From NCBI GenBank assembly GCA_963842975.1, contig CAWJIH010000012.1, forward strand, positions 1 through 64,000: DNA of 64,000 nucleotides. Direction: 5' to 3'. The notes beneath the pieces are model-generated. The model had not been told where the DNA came from and made no database searches. It saw only the letters and a program-made list of their open reading frames with translations. Positions within the stretch are counted from its first letter, which is position 1. The number at the start of each line of letters is the position of its first letter. Origin of the DNA: JACJWR01 sp963842975 (lineage in GTDB: Bacteria > Actinomycetota > Actinomycetes > S36-B12 > UBA10799). The position numbers and the translations under genes are program-made. This document shows, piece by piece, positions 1 through 8,589 of the stretch.

Positions 1-59
1 TGCGCAGGTAGGATGGGGTTTGTCCAAACACCCACGAACTGCAGAGAACGACGGCAGGG

Positions 60-108
60 CTGACTACGGATCAGAAGGTTAGGGGTTCGAATCCCTTCGG
101 GCGCGCCA
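60..108 (+). other. 3' half of tRNA-Arg(ACG): probable attachment site
   Basis: The segment contains the anticodon arm (loop CTACGGA, anticodon ACG), variable region, TTC arm (GGTTCGAAT), 3' acceptor strand (GGGCGC) and an encoded CCA. The acceptor 5' strand, D arm and start of the gene are absent from positions 1-59. Tyrosine integrases commonly use the 3' end of a tRNA gene as attB. The intact copy is then rebuilt at one end of the element and a 3' fragment remains at the other. I infer that the element lies left of position 60. No integrase is visible in the window. Confidence 0.65.
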
Positions 109-184
109 CGAGAAAGAGACTGTGACCAGCGCAGATGACATGTTGGTGGCCGCGCTTCAGTTGAACGGCTGCAACTTCGGCCCA

Positions 185-1739
185 TCAATCCGCGAAGTTC
201 CGTTGCGGCAGCGTTTCGATCAACCCGTAGTCGTCACGTGCCGGATGCATCGAGCCCATGGGGCCGGCGGCCATCGCCTCGGCCAGATTCGCGGTCACAG
301 TCGCGGTGAACGCGGTGGTTTCCGGTGTCAGTCCACCGCGGTCGGCGCCGGCCAGGGACGGCCCCCAGTTCATGGTTCCGGTCGCGAACACTCCGGCTCC
401 GTTGCTGGTGGTGTAGTACGTCATCGTCGACCAGCTGGTGCCGTCCTCGCACAGTGTCTCCGACAACGCCGGCACCTGGATCGGCCTTGGCGTATCGGGC
501 CGGGCGAACGCTCGATCGGATTCGATTCCGATCAGCCCGGGAATCCGACTGTCGGCGGTGGCGCCGGTGCCGGCGAACAGGAAGAAGGCGGGGTCGATGA
601 TGGTGGCGTCACCCCGTGACGGGTAGCAGTCGTACATCTGGCCGAGGACTTCCACCTCGGGCATCGGTTGCGGAGGGTCACGAAACCTGGCGGTGGTCTC
701 TGCCGAGTCGCCAAGCGGGTCGAGTGCGGCACTCTTGTACCCGATCACCGTCCGGTTCTCGCCGCCTGATCCAGAGCCGAGCCGGACCCGCCAGTAGCCG
801 GCGTTTGCGCCGAGGAAGGCGAGATCGGAGCCGGCATCTCGGGCGGCGATCAGCGCTTGCCGGTAGGAGACGGTCCAGTACTCGTCGTGGCCGTTGCTGA
901 TGGCGCCTTCGCTGCCTAGCAGACTGGTCGGATCGACCGCAACAGCGCCCACGCTGGTGTACGCCCAGTGGCACCCCCGTTTCCTCCAGGACACGCACGA
1001 TGGGCACGTCGAACTCGTTCCAGATCTCCCACTCCGAACTGTAGGGCCGGTCGAAGGACACAGCGAAGGATCTGTCGGCGAAGCCCCCCGGCCCGCCGTA
1101 GAGGCTGCGCCCGCCCCAGTTGTTGTAGGCCTGCCAGGTCAGGTCGCCGGCAATGAACACGACCTTGTCGGTCAGGTCCTCGGTTCGCACCACGAGTGGG
1201 ATGTTGGCGGCGGTGCCTTCGGCCGCCACCTGGATCAGATAGAAGCCGTCAGGCCAGCCCGAGGTGTCGAGCCGGGTGGTCTCCGGCCATCCGGCCACCG
1301 TGCTCAGCAGTGCCGGATCCACCTGAGGTGGGGTAGACGACTCGGTGACCGTCACGCCCACGCTCGGCCCCACCTGGGCACCCCCGACTCCGCCGTAGTC
1401 GCCAATCCGATACGGCGTCACAGCGGCGGGTCCCTCGGCGGAGATGTGCACCGTCAACGGTTCACCTGGCAGCAGTGAGGAAGCCCCCAGGTAAGCGCCC
1501 CATTGGTCCCCGATCGCCCGATTCACGTCGGGGATCTGCCAGTTTTTCGACGGGGTGACCGGCACCGGTGCCGGCGTGCTCTGGGACGGCTCCGGTGACG
1601 CGGTGGCCGCAGCGGTGGTGGGCACGGTGGCCTCCGATGACGTTGGCGCCGGCTGGCCGGACGCACCGCAGGCGCCGAGGACCAAAACCGACGTCGTGCA
1701 GCACAGCACTGCCCGGTGCCACCGTTGCGGAGTATTCAC
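185..1739 (-). CDS. Exported DMF-amidase-like (DMFA2_C-type) lipoprotein, frameshifted
   Basis: Probable lipoprotein whose second half resembles the C-terminal domain of the N,N-dimethylformamidase large subunit. That domain also occurs in uncharacterised secreted proteins, so the substrate is open. From the GTG at 1739 a hydrophobic stretch ends in lipobox LVLGAC (Cys24), followed by a Pro/Thr/Ser-rich linker. Family-like motifs are GDLTWQAYNNWGG, FDVPIVR, NGHDEYW and FLGANAGYW. The frame breaks near 964-966 at a CCC run: residues up to VLEETGVPL are in one frame and AYTSVGAVAVDPTSLLG to the stop in another. Dropping one base restores it. A TTG at 1760 is an alternative start, but it lies at the edge of a duplicated fragment. 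Confidence 0.6.
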
Positions 1740-1759
1740 ACCGGCGAGTGTATGGAGCA

Positions 1760-1829
1760 ATGCTCGCCATCATGGCCAGGGGGAACGGCTGGAACAGCCG
1801 GTTGCCGATCACCTGGGCTTGGAAGAACA
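1760..1829 (-). repeat. 70-bp copy of part of the amino acid ABC permease gene
   Basis: Bases 1760-1829 match 11218-11287 at 68 of 70 positions, with differences at 1771 and 1779, in the same orientation. Read on the minus strand the segment still encodes the peptide FFQAQVIGNRLFQPFP found in the permease at 11076-12005. Similarity stops abruptly at 1830, where transposase-like sequence begins. It is a stranded gene fragment, either copied from the permease here or brought in with a close paralogue. Confidence 0.85.
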
Positions 1830-1835
1830 CCCCGC

Positions 1836-2100
1836 GGGGCGGGCCGCGTACATTTGGTGATGTCCCAGGACCACACTTGCATCGGTGCGACGTCCACGAA
1901 ACGCGGTGAGCGCAGTACCTAAAGGACTGTCTGCGCCTCGGTGTCGGACAGTTTGTACCCCGGTGCCGGGCGTGCCCGACCGGGCTGGGGGCGCAGGTGG
2001 TGGTGTCAACCGCCGGTAGTAGGTGGCCCGGTGACGCCCGCCCAGTCGCCGCTGCACACCTGCGTGACACAAAGCACCCGAAACGGGCCGAATTCGGGCC
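1836..2100 (-). pseudogene. Decayed IS3-family transposase (OrfB) remnant
   Basis: Three minus-strand frames together spell pieces of an IS3-type OrfB. First comes a helical region ending in RATYYRR followed by a proline-rich stretch. Then comes LSDTEAQTVL, an in-frame TAG, and VLRSPRFVDVAP. This runs directly into MQVWSWDITK, the start of the DDE catalytic domain with its first Asp. In intact relatives these last two motifs are separated by several dozen residues, so an internal deletion has fused them. No terminal inverted repeats could be assigned. The remnant abuts the permease fragment at 1760-1829. Confidence 0.6.
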
Positions 2101-2167
2101 CGGCGTGTCACACCGGGGTTCAGTTGCGCCGGGATTGGGCCACGCTGTTAGAGGGGCGGTCCGGTGC

Positions 2168-2173
2168 TAGGCT
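2168..2173 (+). promoter_or_regulatory. -10 box TAGGCT, leaderless start
   Basis: TAGGCT ends seven bases before the GTG at 2181, so transcription would begin at or next to the start codon. No Shine-Dalgarno sequence is present. This supports the GTG at 2181 over a longer upstream reading. Confidence 0.5.
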
Positions 2174-2180
2174 CGCCGCC

Positions 2181-2999
2181 GTGGATCACCCCAATGAGAG
2201 CGCCACGGAGATCGAGGCGCTCTGGCGGGGGGCGACTAAGCCGAGCCACAAGTTCCTGCACTACTTCCCCGCCTACGAGCACCTCTTCCATCGATACCGG
2301 GGCACCGATTTCACGTTCGTCGAGTTCGGTGTTCAGGGTGGCGGGTCGCTGCAAATGTGGCGGTCCTACTTCGGGGACCAGGCTCGGATCATCGGCGTCG
2401 ACCTCAACCCCGTCGCGAAGGACGAGAACCCCGATTTCGAGGTCTTCATTGGCGACCAGGGCGACCCGGAGTTCCTCGACTTCCTTTTCCGTCAGATCGG
2501 TCACTACGACGTCGTACTCGACGACGGCGGTCATCAGTCGTTCCAGCAGATCCTCACCGTGGAGCGGGCGCTGGCGAACGCCCAGGGGCCGTGCGTAGTG
2601 GTGGTCGAGGACACGGTCACGAGTTTCTACCCGGACTTCCGGATGTTCCACCGGCGTCGCTCCTTCCACCGCTTCGCGCATGCCCTCGCAGACGCCATCA
2701 CCCGGCGAAACCTCGCCCCTGCGGTGACCACGCCGCCGTACGACGAGGTCTGGCGGGTCGAGTTCTGCAGCGGCGTCGTCGCCATCCATGCCGACCCGCA
2801 GCAGGTGAGTCTGGACCGGCGACGGTCCGAGTTCAACACCGACGTCGCGCCCGCAATGAGGGACTTCCGCCACGTCGGGAAGAGTTCAGCCGCGGTCAAC
2901 TGGCCCACCTCCCGCGGAAGTCGCAAGGTCACGGTTCACGGGCAGCCCGGGTGGATTCCGTCGTACCCCATCCCGCGACGGTGGCGCCAGCGTGGCTGA
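2181..2999 (+). CDS. Class I SAM-dependent methyltransferase
   Basis: 272-residue cytoplasmic methyltransferase of the type found in antibiotic and polysaccharide tailoring. The SAM motif is FVEFGVQGGGSLQMW, followed by acidic loop IIGVDLNP and an LDDGGH segment (metal or catalytic region in this group) after YDVV. Substrate unknown. The open frame extends upstream to 1941, but that part is low-complexity read-through of the IS remnant region. The GTG at 2181 has a leaderless -10 box. No co-directional partner lies close, so it is probably a single-gene unit. Confidence 0.75.
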   Translation: MDHPNESATEIEALWRGATKPSHKFLHYFPAYEHLFHRYRGTDFTFVEFGVQGGGSLQMWRSYFGDQARIIGVDLNPVAKDENPDFEVFIGDQGDPEFLDFLFRQIGHYDVVLDDGGHQSFQQILTVERALANAQGPCVVVVEDTVTSFYPDFRMFHRRRSFHRFAHALADAITRRNLAPAVTTPPYDEVWRVEFCSGVVAIHADPQQVSLDRRRSEFNTDVAPAMRDFRHVGKSSAAVNWPTSRGSRKVTVHGQPGWIPSYPIPRRWRQRG

Positions 3000-3198
3000 G
3001 TAGGGCGCGGAAGGGAATCCACCGACAACCTCAGGACGGTCCTACTGCCACCAACTTGGTGACGTATTGGAACGAGTCCGTGGCTGCCACCTGGGCGGTG
3101 AACTGGTGCTCCCTGGCCCCGCCGCGTGCGAGTTGGCGGACCGCCCTGCGACAGGCAGAGCCACTACCCTCAAATCAAACTAGCGAGGCAGGAGTCGC

Positions 3199-5388
3199 AT
3201 GGACGCGAAGGGACCGACCTCCACTGAGGTGGAGCGGACCCGCATGGTCGAAACCTACCTGCAGACGCCAGCTCCGGTGATCGTGGTCGCGGGCCCTCCC
3301 GGCTCGGGCAAGAGCACCCTGCTGCGGCAATGGTTGAGCGTGGAGTCGCGTGCCTCGCTAGTGATTTCGCTGAGCGCCCTGCACGACGATCCGGTGCTCC
3401 TCGCCACCGCAATCATTCGCGCCTTCTACGGGGGTGAGCCGCTGCCGGAAGCGCTGCAATGGAAACTCACGGCGAGCGAACCGACCTTCTCCGCCGAGCT
3501 GATTCCAGCGCTGGCGAGGCTTGTTGCGGCGGACGGACCCGCGAGCGTCGTTGCTGTGGAAGACATCCATCACATCAAGGACCCGCAGTCGATAGCGATC
3601 CTGCGCAGCCTCAGTGATGCGGTGCCGGCCGGTTCCCGCTTGATCTTGCAGGGCCGAGGCTGTGCACCACAAGTCCTGACGCGTGCCCGGGTGGCGGGCA
3701 GACTGGCCGAGTTCGGAGCGATGGACTTGGCGTTCGACGCCGACGAGACGGAGCGACTCTTCGCCGCACATGGCATCGCAGCCGAAGCGGCGCGAAAGGC
3801 ATGGGAGCGGACCGGCGGCTGGGCGGTACTGCTGTATCTGTCCGCTCTTCGCCACAACCTGGTTGGCGGCGGTGAACAACCGCCCGATGCGCCAGGTTCC
3901 GATGCGTACATCGTCGACTATTGCCGAAGCGAGATCCTGGCCCAGGTTGACCAAAACGCCCGAGACTTTCTTCTCGAGACTTCGCCGCTGGAGGAGTTGA
4001 CCCCGGCGTTGTGCGACGCAGTGCGGCTACGCTCAGATTCCGGTGCGTTGCTTCGGTACCTGAACGAACATGTGCAGCTCGTCGAACGGCTCGACCACGC
4101 GATCGGCTCGAACACTCGATACCGCTACCATCCGATCCTCGCTGAAGGCATGCGAGCGGAATTGAACCTGGGGGACCCAACTGCCGCAGCGCGAATTCTC
4201 AGCAGAGCCGCCGAATGGTACGTACAAGTCGGCGACATAGATGCCGCGGTAACTGCGGCGAAAGGTGCCGGCGACATCACCCGCACCGCTGAGATTGTGT
4301 GGTCGGACATTGCCAGTTCGCTGATGCTGGGACGACCGGACGTGTTGCGGCGCCGACTGCGTGGGCTCAGTCGCAGCCAGATCGAGAGCCACACTCTGCT
4401 GATGGTGGCCTGCGGCTGGTTGGCGCTGCAATCGTCGGATCGAGAGGGCGCCCTGGCATGGTCCCTGCACTTGCGCAAGCACCTGGGTCCGAATGTGCTC
4501 GATGATGCCCAGACCGATCCGGAAGCTGCTGCGGCAGCAGTTCTGATCGGTGTGCTCTCCGGATTCCCCGCTGGTGTGCCATTTCTGCAGGCGGCCAGAA
4601 TCGGCCTGCCGCCGGACTCCATACTGCGGGCGCCAAACGAACTCACGCTGGGCGTCTACCTCAGCCTGATCCACGATGCCGAACAGGCTGAGATGCATCT
4701 GCAGCGAGCACACGACCTGGCTCAGGCCCTCGACGCCCCGATCTCCGGCGCAGTTGCCCAGGCTTGGCTGGGTCTGCTGGTGGCTATCCAGGGCGACTGG
4801 ACTCGGGCCGAAGAACTGATCGAGGCAGCCTGGCGACAGGTGCAACTGCGTTCCCTGCAGGAGTTGGGATCTTCGGCCCTCGTGGTCACCGCTCATGCCA
4901 TGGTGCTTGCGCATCGAGCTGACGCCGCCGCGGCGCAGGCCATTGCCGGGGCCCGGCGGGTGACGGCGTCGATGGGCGGCCTACTCGGATGGTTCGGACT
5001 TGCCGGTCGATACCTCCTTGCCAGAGCCGCCGCAATGTCCGGCGACGGCGCCACCGCGCGGCTGCTGCTACATGAGGCAGACGCCCGCTACACGCAGGAA
5101 TTTCACGGCACACTCATCTCCATTCTGCGGACCCAGGCCAGTGACGCGATGGCTGAGTTGAGCGACTCCGCCCTGCACGCAGACGTCTTGACGGACGCCG
5201 AACTTCGATTGCTCAGTTACCTTCCCAGCCACCTCTCGTTGTCGCGTATCGCAAGCTGCCTGCACATTTCACCGAACACGGTCAAGACTCACGCCAACGC
5301 CATCTACCGCAAATTGGGCGTGCACTCCCGACCTGAGGCCGTGGATCGAGCGCGAGTACTCGGGTTGCTCTCGGCGCCTGACACCTGA
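3199..5388 (+). CDS. LuxR-family transcriptional regulator, MalT/LAL type
   Basis: 729-residue STAND-type regulator. A P-loop GPPGSGKST at residues 32-40 binds nucleotide, and VVAVEDIHH near residue 117 is the Walker-B-like element. An Ala/Leu-rich helical repeat region fills the middle. A C-terminal LuxR helix-turn-helix (LSRIASCLHISPNTVKTHAN then YRKLGV) lies near residue 675 onward. Such proteins switch on transcription when a ligand or partner is bound by the central repeats; the ligand here is unknown. The start is supported by GGCAGGAG a few bases upstream. Its target may be the convergent exporter gene downstream, but that is inference. Confidence 0.85.
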   Translation: MDAKGPTSTEVERTRMVETYLQTPAPVIVVAGPPGSGKSTLLRQWLSVESRASLVISLSALHDDPVLLATAIIRAFYGGEPLPEALQWKLTASEPTFSAELIPALARLVAADGPASVVAVEDIHHIKDPQSIAILRSLSDAVPAGSRLILQGRGCAPQVLTRARVAGRLAEFGAMDLAFDADETERLFAAHGIAAEAARKAWERTGGWAVLLYLSALRHNLVGGGEQPPDAPGSDAYIVDYCRSEILAQVDQNARDFLLETSPLEELTPALCDAVRLRSDSGALLRYLNEHVQLVERLDHAIGSNTRYRYHPILAEGMRAELNLGDPTAAARILSRAAEWYVQVGDIDAAVTAAKGAGDITRTAEIVWSDIASSLMLGRPDVLRRRLRGLSRSQIESHTLLMVACGWLALQSSDREGALAWSLHLRKHLGPNVLDDAQTDPEAAAAAVLIGVLSGFPAGVPFLQAARIGLPPDSILRAPNELTLGVYLSLIHDAEQAEMHLQRAHDLAQALDAPISGAVAQAWLGLLVAIQGDWTRAEELIEAAWRQVQLRSLQELGSSALVVTAHAMVLAHRADAAAAQAIAGARRVTASMGGLLGWFGLAGRYLLARAAAMSGDGATARLLLHEADARYTQEFHGTLISILRTQASDAMAELSDSALHADVLTDAELRLLSYLPSHLSLSRIASCLHISPNTVKTHANAIYRKLGVHSRPEAVDRARVLGLLSAPDT

Positions 5389-5411
5389 TCCACGCACGAG
5401 GAAGGTGGATC
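5387..5411. terminator. Short inverted repeat between convergent genes
   Basis: GATCCAC (5387-5393) and GTGGATC (5405-5411) form a 7-bp perfect stem with an 11-base loop. It sits at the stop codon of the LuxR gene and just before the end of the convergent MFS gene. It has no T-tract, so it is at best a weak bidirectional terminator. Confidence 0.3.
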
Positions 5412-5432
5412 GACTAGCGTCAGCGGCGCCGG

Positions 5433-7073
5433 TCAGTCACCAGCCACTGGGGCATTCGCAAGCTCGGCGTCGTCTGACCCCACTGGGCGCGTGGGGACGC
5501 CCGAGCTGAGGAAAAGCGACACTAGCGCCAGCATCGCCAGGATGCCCAGCGCCGCGTCCAAACCCGCAACCCGGGCAGCGGCATTCTGCTCGGCAACAGC
5601 CTCGGCATCGCTACCGGTGACGCCCGCTTCCGACAAGGCGGACTCCAACTGGCTGTCGGAAATGAAGGGTGCGTCTACTGCGAGTTGCACGGTGGCTTGC
5701 GACTTCACCTGTTCGGAGGCGTCCGGGTCTGCCTGCAGCCCAACCAGGAAGGTTGACGTCAGCGCGGCGATCAGGACCGATCCTGCCAGCGCGGTGCCGA
5801 GCGAAGCGCCGAGGTTGGTGGCGGTGTTCTGAAGTCCGCCGATCTCGCCGCTGCGTTCCTCCGGCACCGACGACACTGTGACGGCACCGAGTTGTGAAGC
5901 CAGACACCCAATGCCGGCACCGATCAGCAGCATCGGTACCGCCACCACCTCAGCGTCCGACGACAACTCCACCCCGGACATCAGGACCAAGATGCCAGCG
6001 AGCATCAACAGGATTCCCACCCGAACCACTCGACGCGGCGACGCCGCAGGGAACACCCGTGGCACCCCCAGCGCGGACGCCAGCAAGGCGACCGACAACG
6101 GCAGGATGCGCAGGCCGGTATCGATGGCGGACAACTCGAGCACCACCGAGAGATACAGCGGAACGATGAAGAAGATCCCCGCCTGCAGCAGGAACTGGAA
6201 GCCGAACATGATCAGCCCTGCGTTGAGTACCCGGTTGCGGAACAGCCCGGGATCGACCAGCGGTTCCCGTCCGCGATCGAGCATCCGGCGTTCCCACCCA
6301 AAGAAAGTCCACAGCACCAGTCCGCCGCAGATGATCAACCAGAAGGTCGCCGAGATTCCGAACAGCTCTGGGGCTCCGTCGTTGGCCTGGATCCACCCCC
6401 ACTCGCTGGATCGCAGCACGCCAAAGACGGCCAACCCGAGGCCGAGGGCGGAAAGCACGGTGCCGACGAAGTCCAGCGGCGGACTCTGCGTCACCGGCTC
6501 CTCGTTCACCCGACGCGCCAGGATCAAGATGACGAGCACGACGATGACCTCGCCGAAGAAGACCCACCGCCAGGAGAAATAGGTGGTCGCTGCGCCGCCG
6601 ACAAGGGGGCCGAGGGCCACTGCCACCGCCCCCGCGGCAGCCACCAGTCCGTACGCGCGGGGACGCTCCTTGGTCGCGAAGTTGCTCGCCACCAGCCCCA
6701 CGATCGCGGGCATGATCAGCGCCGCCCCCAAACCCTCCAGCAACGACCATCCCAGCAACAGCACCGCCAGGTTGGGCGCCAGACCGGTAACCGCCGAACC
6801 CGCGCCGTAGATGACGCAGCCGATGGTGAACGCGCGTTTGCGTCCGATCTTGGTGCCGATCTTGCCGCCCGTGATCATCATGGTGGCCATCACCAGGGTG
6901 TACATGGTGATGGCGGTCTGAATGCCTGTGATCGTGGTTCCGAGGTCGTTGGCGACGGTGGCCATCGACACATTCATCACCGAACTGTCCAAGGTCATGA
7001 GGAACTGACCGGCTGACAGCGTCAACAGGATCAGGCCGGTGCCCGCGGCCGCAGCGGTCCGGGTGTCAGTCAT
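5433..7073 (-). CDS. MFS drug exporter, DHA2 (EmrB/QacA) type
   Basis: 546-residue inner-membrane proton-coupled exporter with about 14 predicted membrane segments. Motif A is visible as GGKIGTKIGRKRAF in the loop after TM2. An antiporter motif C is visible as GAVAVALGPLVGG in TM5, followed by SWRWVFF. These mark drug/H+ antiporters of the DHA2 family; the substrate cannot be told. The ATG overlaps the stop of the upstream diacylglycerol-kinase-like gene by four bases (ATGA), so the two are translationally coupled. Confidence 0.85.
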   Translation of the reverse strand: MTDTRTAAAAGTGLILLTLSAGQFLMTLDSSVMNVSMATVANDLGTTITGIQTAITMYTLVMATMMITGGKIGTKIGRKRAFTIGCVIYGAGSAVTGLAPNLAVLLLGWSLLEGLGAALIMPAIVGLVASNFATKERPRAYGLVAAAGAVAVALGPLVGGAATTYFSWRWVFFGEVIVVLVILILARRVNEEPVTQSPPLDFVGTVLSALGLGLAVFGVLRSSEWGWIQANDGAPELFGISATFWLIICGGLVLWTFFGWERRMLDRGREPLVDPGLFRNRVLNAGLIMFGFQFLLQAGIFFIVPLYLSVVLELSAIDTGLRILPLSVALLASALGVPRVFPAASPRRVVRVGILLMLAGILVLMSGVELSSDAEVVAVPMLLIGAGIGCLASQLGAVTVSSVPEERSGEIGGLQNTATNLGASLGTALAGSVLIAALTSTFLVGLQADPDASEQVKSQATVQLAVDAPFISDSQLESALSEAGVTGSDAEAVAEQNAAARVAGLDAALGILAMLALVSLFLSSGVPTRPVGSDDAELANAPVAGD

Positions 7074-8014
7074 TCGTGGTCTCTCTGTAGATCGAACGGT
7101 TGGGCGGTTGAGCTGAGCAACTCTGGCAATAGTTTCTGCGTCGTGCCAAGTTTTTCGGCTCGGTAGGACTCCTCCTGTACCACCGTTGCGTACACACCCA
7201 GCGACACGTTGTTGACGAACAGCCGCTCCCCCACGGTGGCATAGTCGATGCGCCGATCCACTCCTTCGGTGAAGGCGATCAAGCCGACAGCCGGGTCTTC
7301 CTTGTCCATGCCGGGGTCTTGTGCGAAGTGGTTGCGCGTGCCTGCGGAAATGCAGACGAAGGGAATTCCGGCGTCGATCGCGATGGCAGCGACCAGGGCT
7401 TGCGATCCGTCACCACCGGCCATGCCGATGCAATCGGCGCCGCGCGAGATGGCATCACGGGCAAGCTGTTCAAGGTCCAGGCCCTTGTCCAGCATCACAA
7501 CTTCGACACCGAGCGCTTCCGCCCGCTGTTGAATCTGGAACCTCTCCACTTTGCCCCCACCCGACCAGGGATTGCAGATGAGGACGGGTCTGCGAGGTGC
7601 CGGCGCCATGACCGGCAGATCGGCGGCGTGCAAGGAGGGCTGCAGGGCAAATCTCGTTGCCGCCGCTGACCCGGCGACAGCTCCCACCACCACGAGCAAA
7701 CGCAAGATGACGTTGTTGGAGTTGGCGGCCGCCGCCACGATGGCCATGATCAGAACAACGAGGCCGAGCGCCGCAACCGTCAACCCCACCGCTCGGCGGG
7801 GCATGCGTTCGGTGATGGCTACCCAACCGCCGCCACCGAGGGCGCCGACAGCAAGTACGCCGACCACCAGCCAGACTGCGTTGTTGAGCAAAAAGACGAG
7901 CAGCGCGGCCACGACCACAACACTGCACAGAATTGCCGCTAGTGCGGCAGCCTGGCGCCCGCGGGACACGTCCCGACCGGTACCCGCCATGACCTCGCCA
8001 CTCGCCTGTGCCAC
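7070..8014 (-). CDS. Diacylglycerol kinase-like protein, C-terminally shortened
   Basis: 314 residues. The N-terminal third has several hydrophobic segments. A lipid-kinase catalytic domain follows, with NPWSGGGK, GGDGS (phosphate-binding loop), SAGTRNHFAQD and the VDRRIDYATVGERLFVNNVSLG strand region. In this family about 100 further residues of beta-sandwich follow the PFDL motif. Here translation stops at PFDLQRDHE inside the overlap with the MFS start. It has therefore lost its C-terminal subdomain, perhaps when the exporter gene was joined on. Lipid kinase activity is doubtful. Confidence 0.7.
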   Translation of the reverse strand: MAQASGEVMAGTGRDVSRGRQAAALAAILCSVVVVAALLVFLLNNAVWLVVGVLAVGALGGGGWVAITERMPRRAVGLTVAALGLVVLIMAIVAAAANSNNVILRLLVVVGAVAGSAAATRFALQPSLHAADLPVMAPAPRRPVLICNPWSGGGKVERFQIQQRAEALGVEVVMLDKGLDLEQLARDAISRGADCIGMAGGDGSQALVAAIAIDAGIPFVCISAGTRNHFAQDPGMDKEDPAVGLIAFTEGVDRRIDYATVGERLFVNNVSLGVYATVVQEESYRAEKLGTTQKLLPELLSSTAQPFDLQRDHE

Positions 8015-8030
8015 GTCGGTCAGTCCGCTG

Positions 8031-8441
8031 CTAGAGGCTCTTGAGTTCTTTGCCGTGGGCGACGACAGCGTAGATCACGAGGGCATCGATCACCATGATC
8101 GAGATGGCCCAAAGCGGCACCACCGGGATCCAAAGGAAGTTGATGATGAGGCTAAGGCCTGCGATCAGGACCGCGACAATGCGGGCAAACATGTTGCCCT
8201 TGAACAACAGCACGCCAATCAGGATCGTCAGCAGGCCCAAGAGCATGTGGATCCATCCCCAACCGGTGATGTCCAGCAGCAACGACGCGTTCTCGCCGCG
8301 CACTACCCACTCATCGTTGAGGACGGCGAACAGTCCCTGGAGCAGCCAGAGGATGCCACCGATAATGATCATGATCGAGGCGAACACGACCCATCCGGTC
8401 CAACCCGAGATCTGCTCGTCCGGCCGGTATTGCGTTGACAC
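8031..8441 (-). CDS. DUF7144-type four-helix membrane protein
   Basis: 136 residues with four hydrophobic segments (about residues 16-40, 60-80, 85-105 and 108-127) and a short polar N-terminus containing the SGWTGWVVF motif, typical of actinobacterial DUF7144/SPW-like membrane proteins. Function unknown. It ends 16 bases before the kinase-like gene on the same strand and could head that transcript. AAGGAG lies just upstream of its start. Confidence 0.75.
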   Translation of the reverse strand: MSTQYRPDEQISGWTGWVVFASIMIIIGGILWLLQGLFAVLNDEWVVRGENASLLLDITGWGWIHMLLGLLTILIGVLLFKGNMFARIVAVLIAGLSLIINFLWIPVVPLWAISIMVIDALVIYAVVAHGKELKSL

Positions 8442-8589
8442 GTGGAATTCACTCCTTTGCTTGCGGCGCTCGTCCGCCGCTGATGGCGGTGCCCGGTAGG
8501 TCGCGGCACTGAGTGAGGCGCCAATTCGTCCGCACCATCTCTGATGGTGAACGATTCGCCGCTCGCTGGCCTCATCCGCTTCGGGTGAT

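Noticed and set aside
1941..2180. An N-terminal extension of the methyltransferase by 80 codons
   Set aside because: The stretch covers the transposase remnant and promoter box, has no methyltransferase similarity, and the GTG at 2181 fits a leaderless start.
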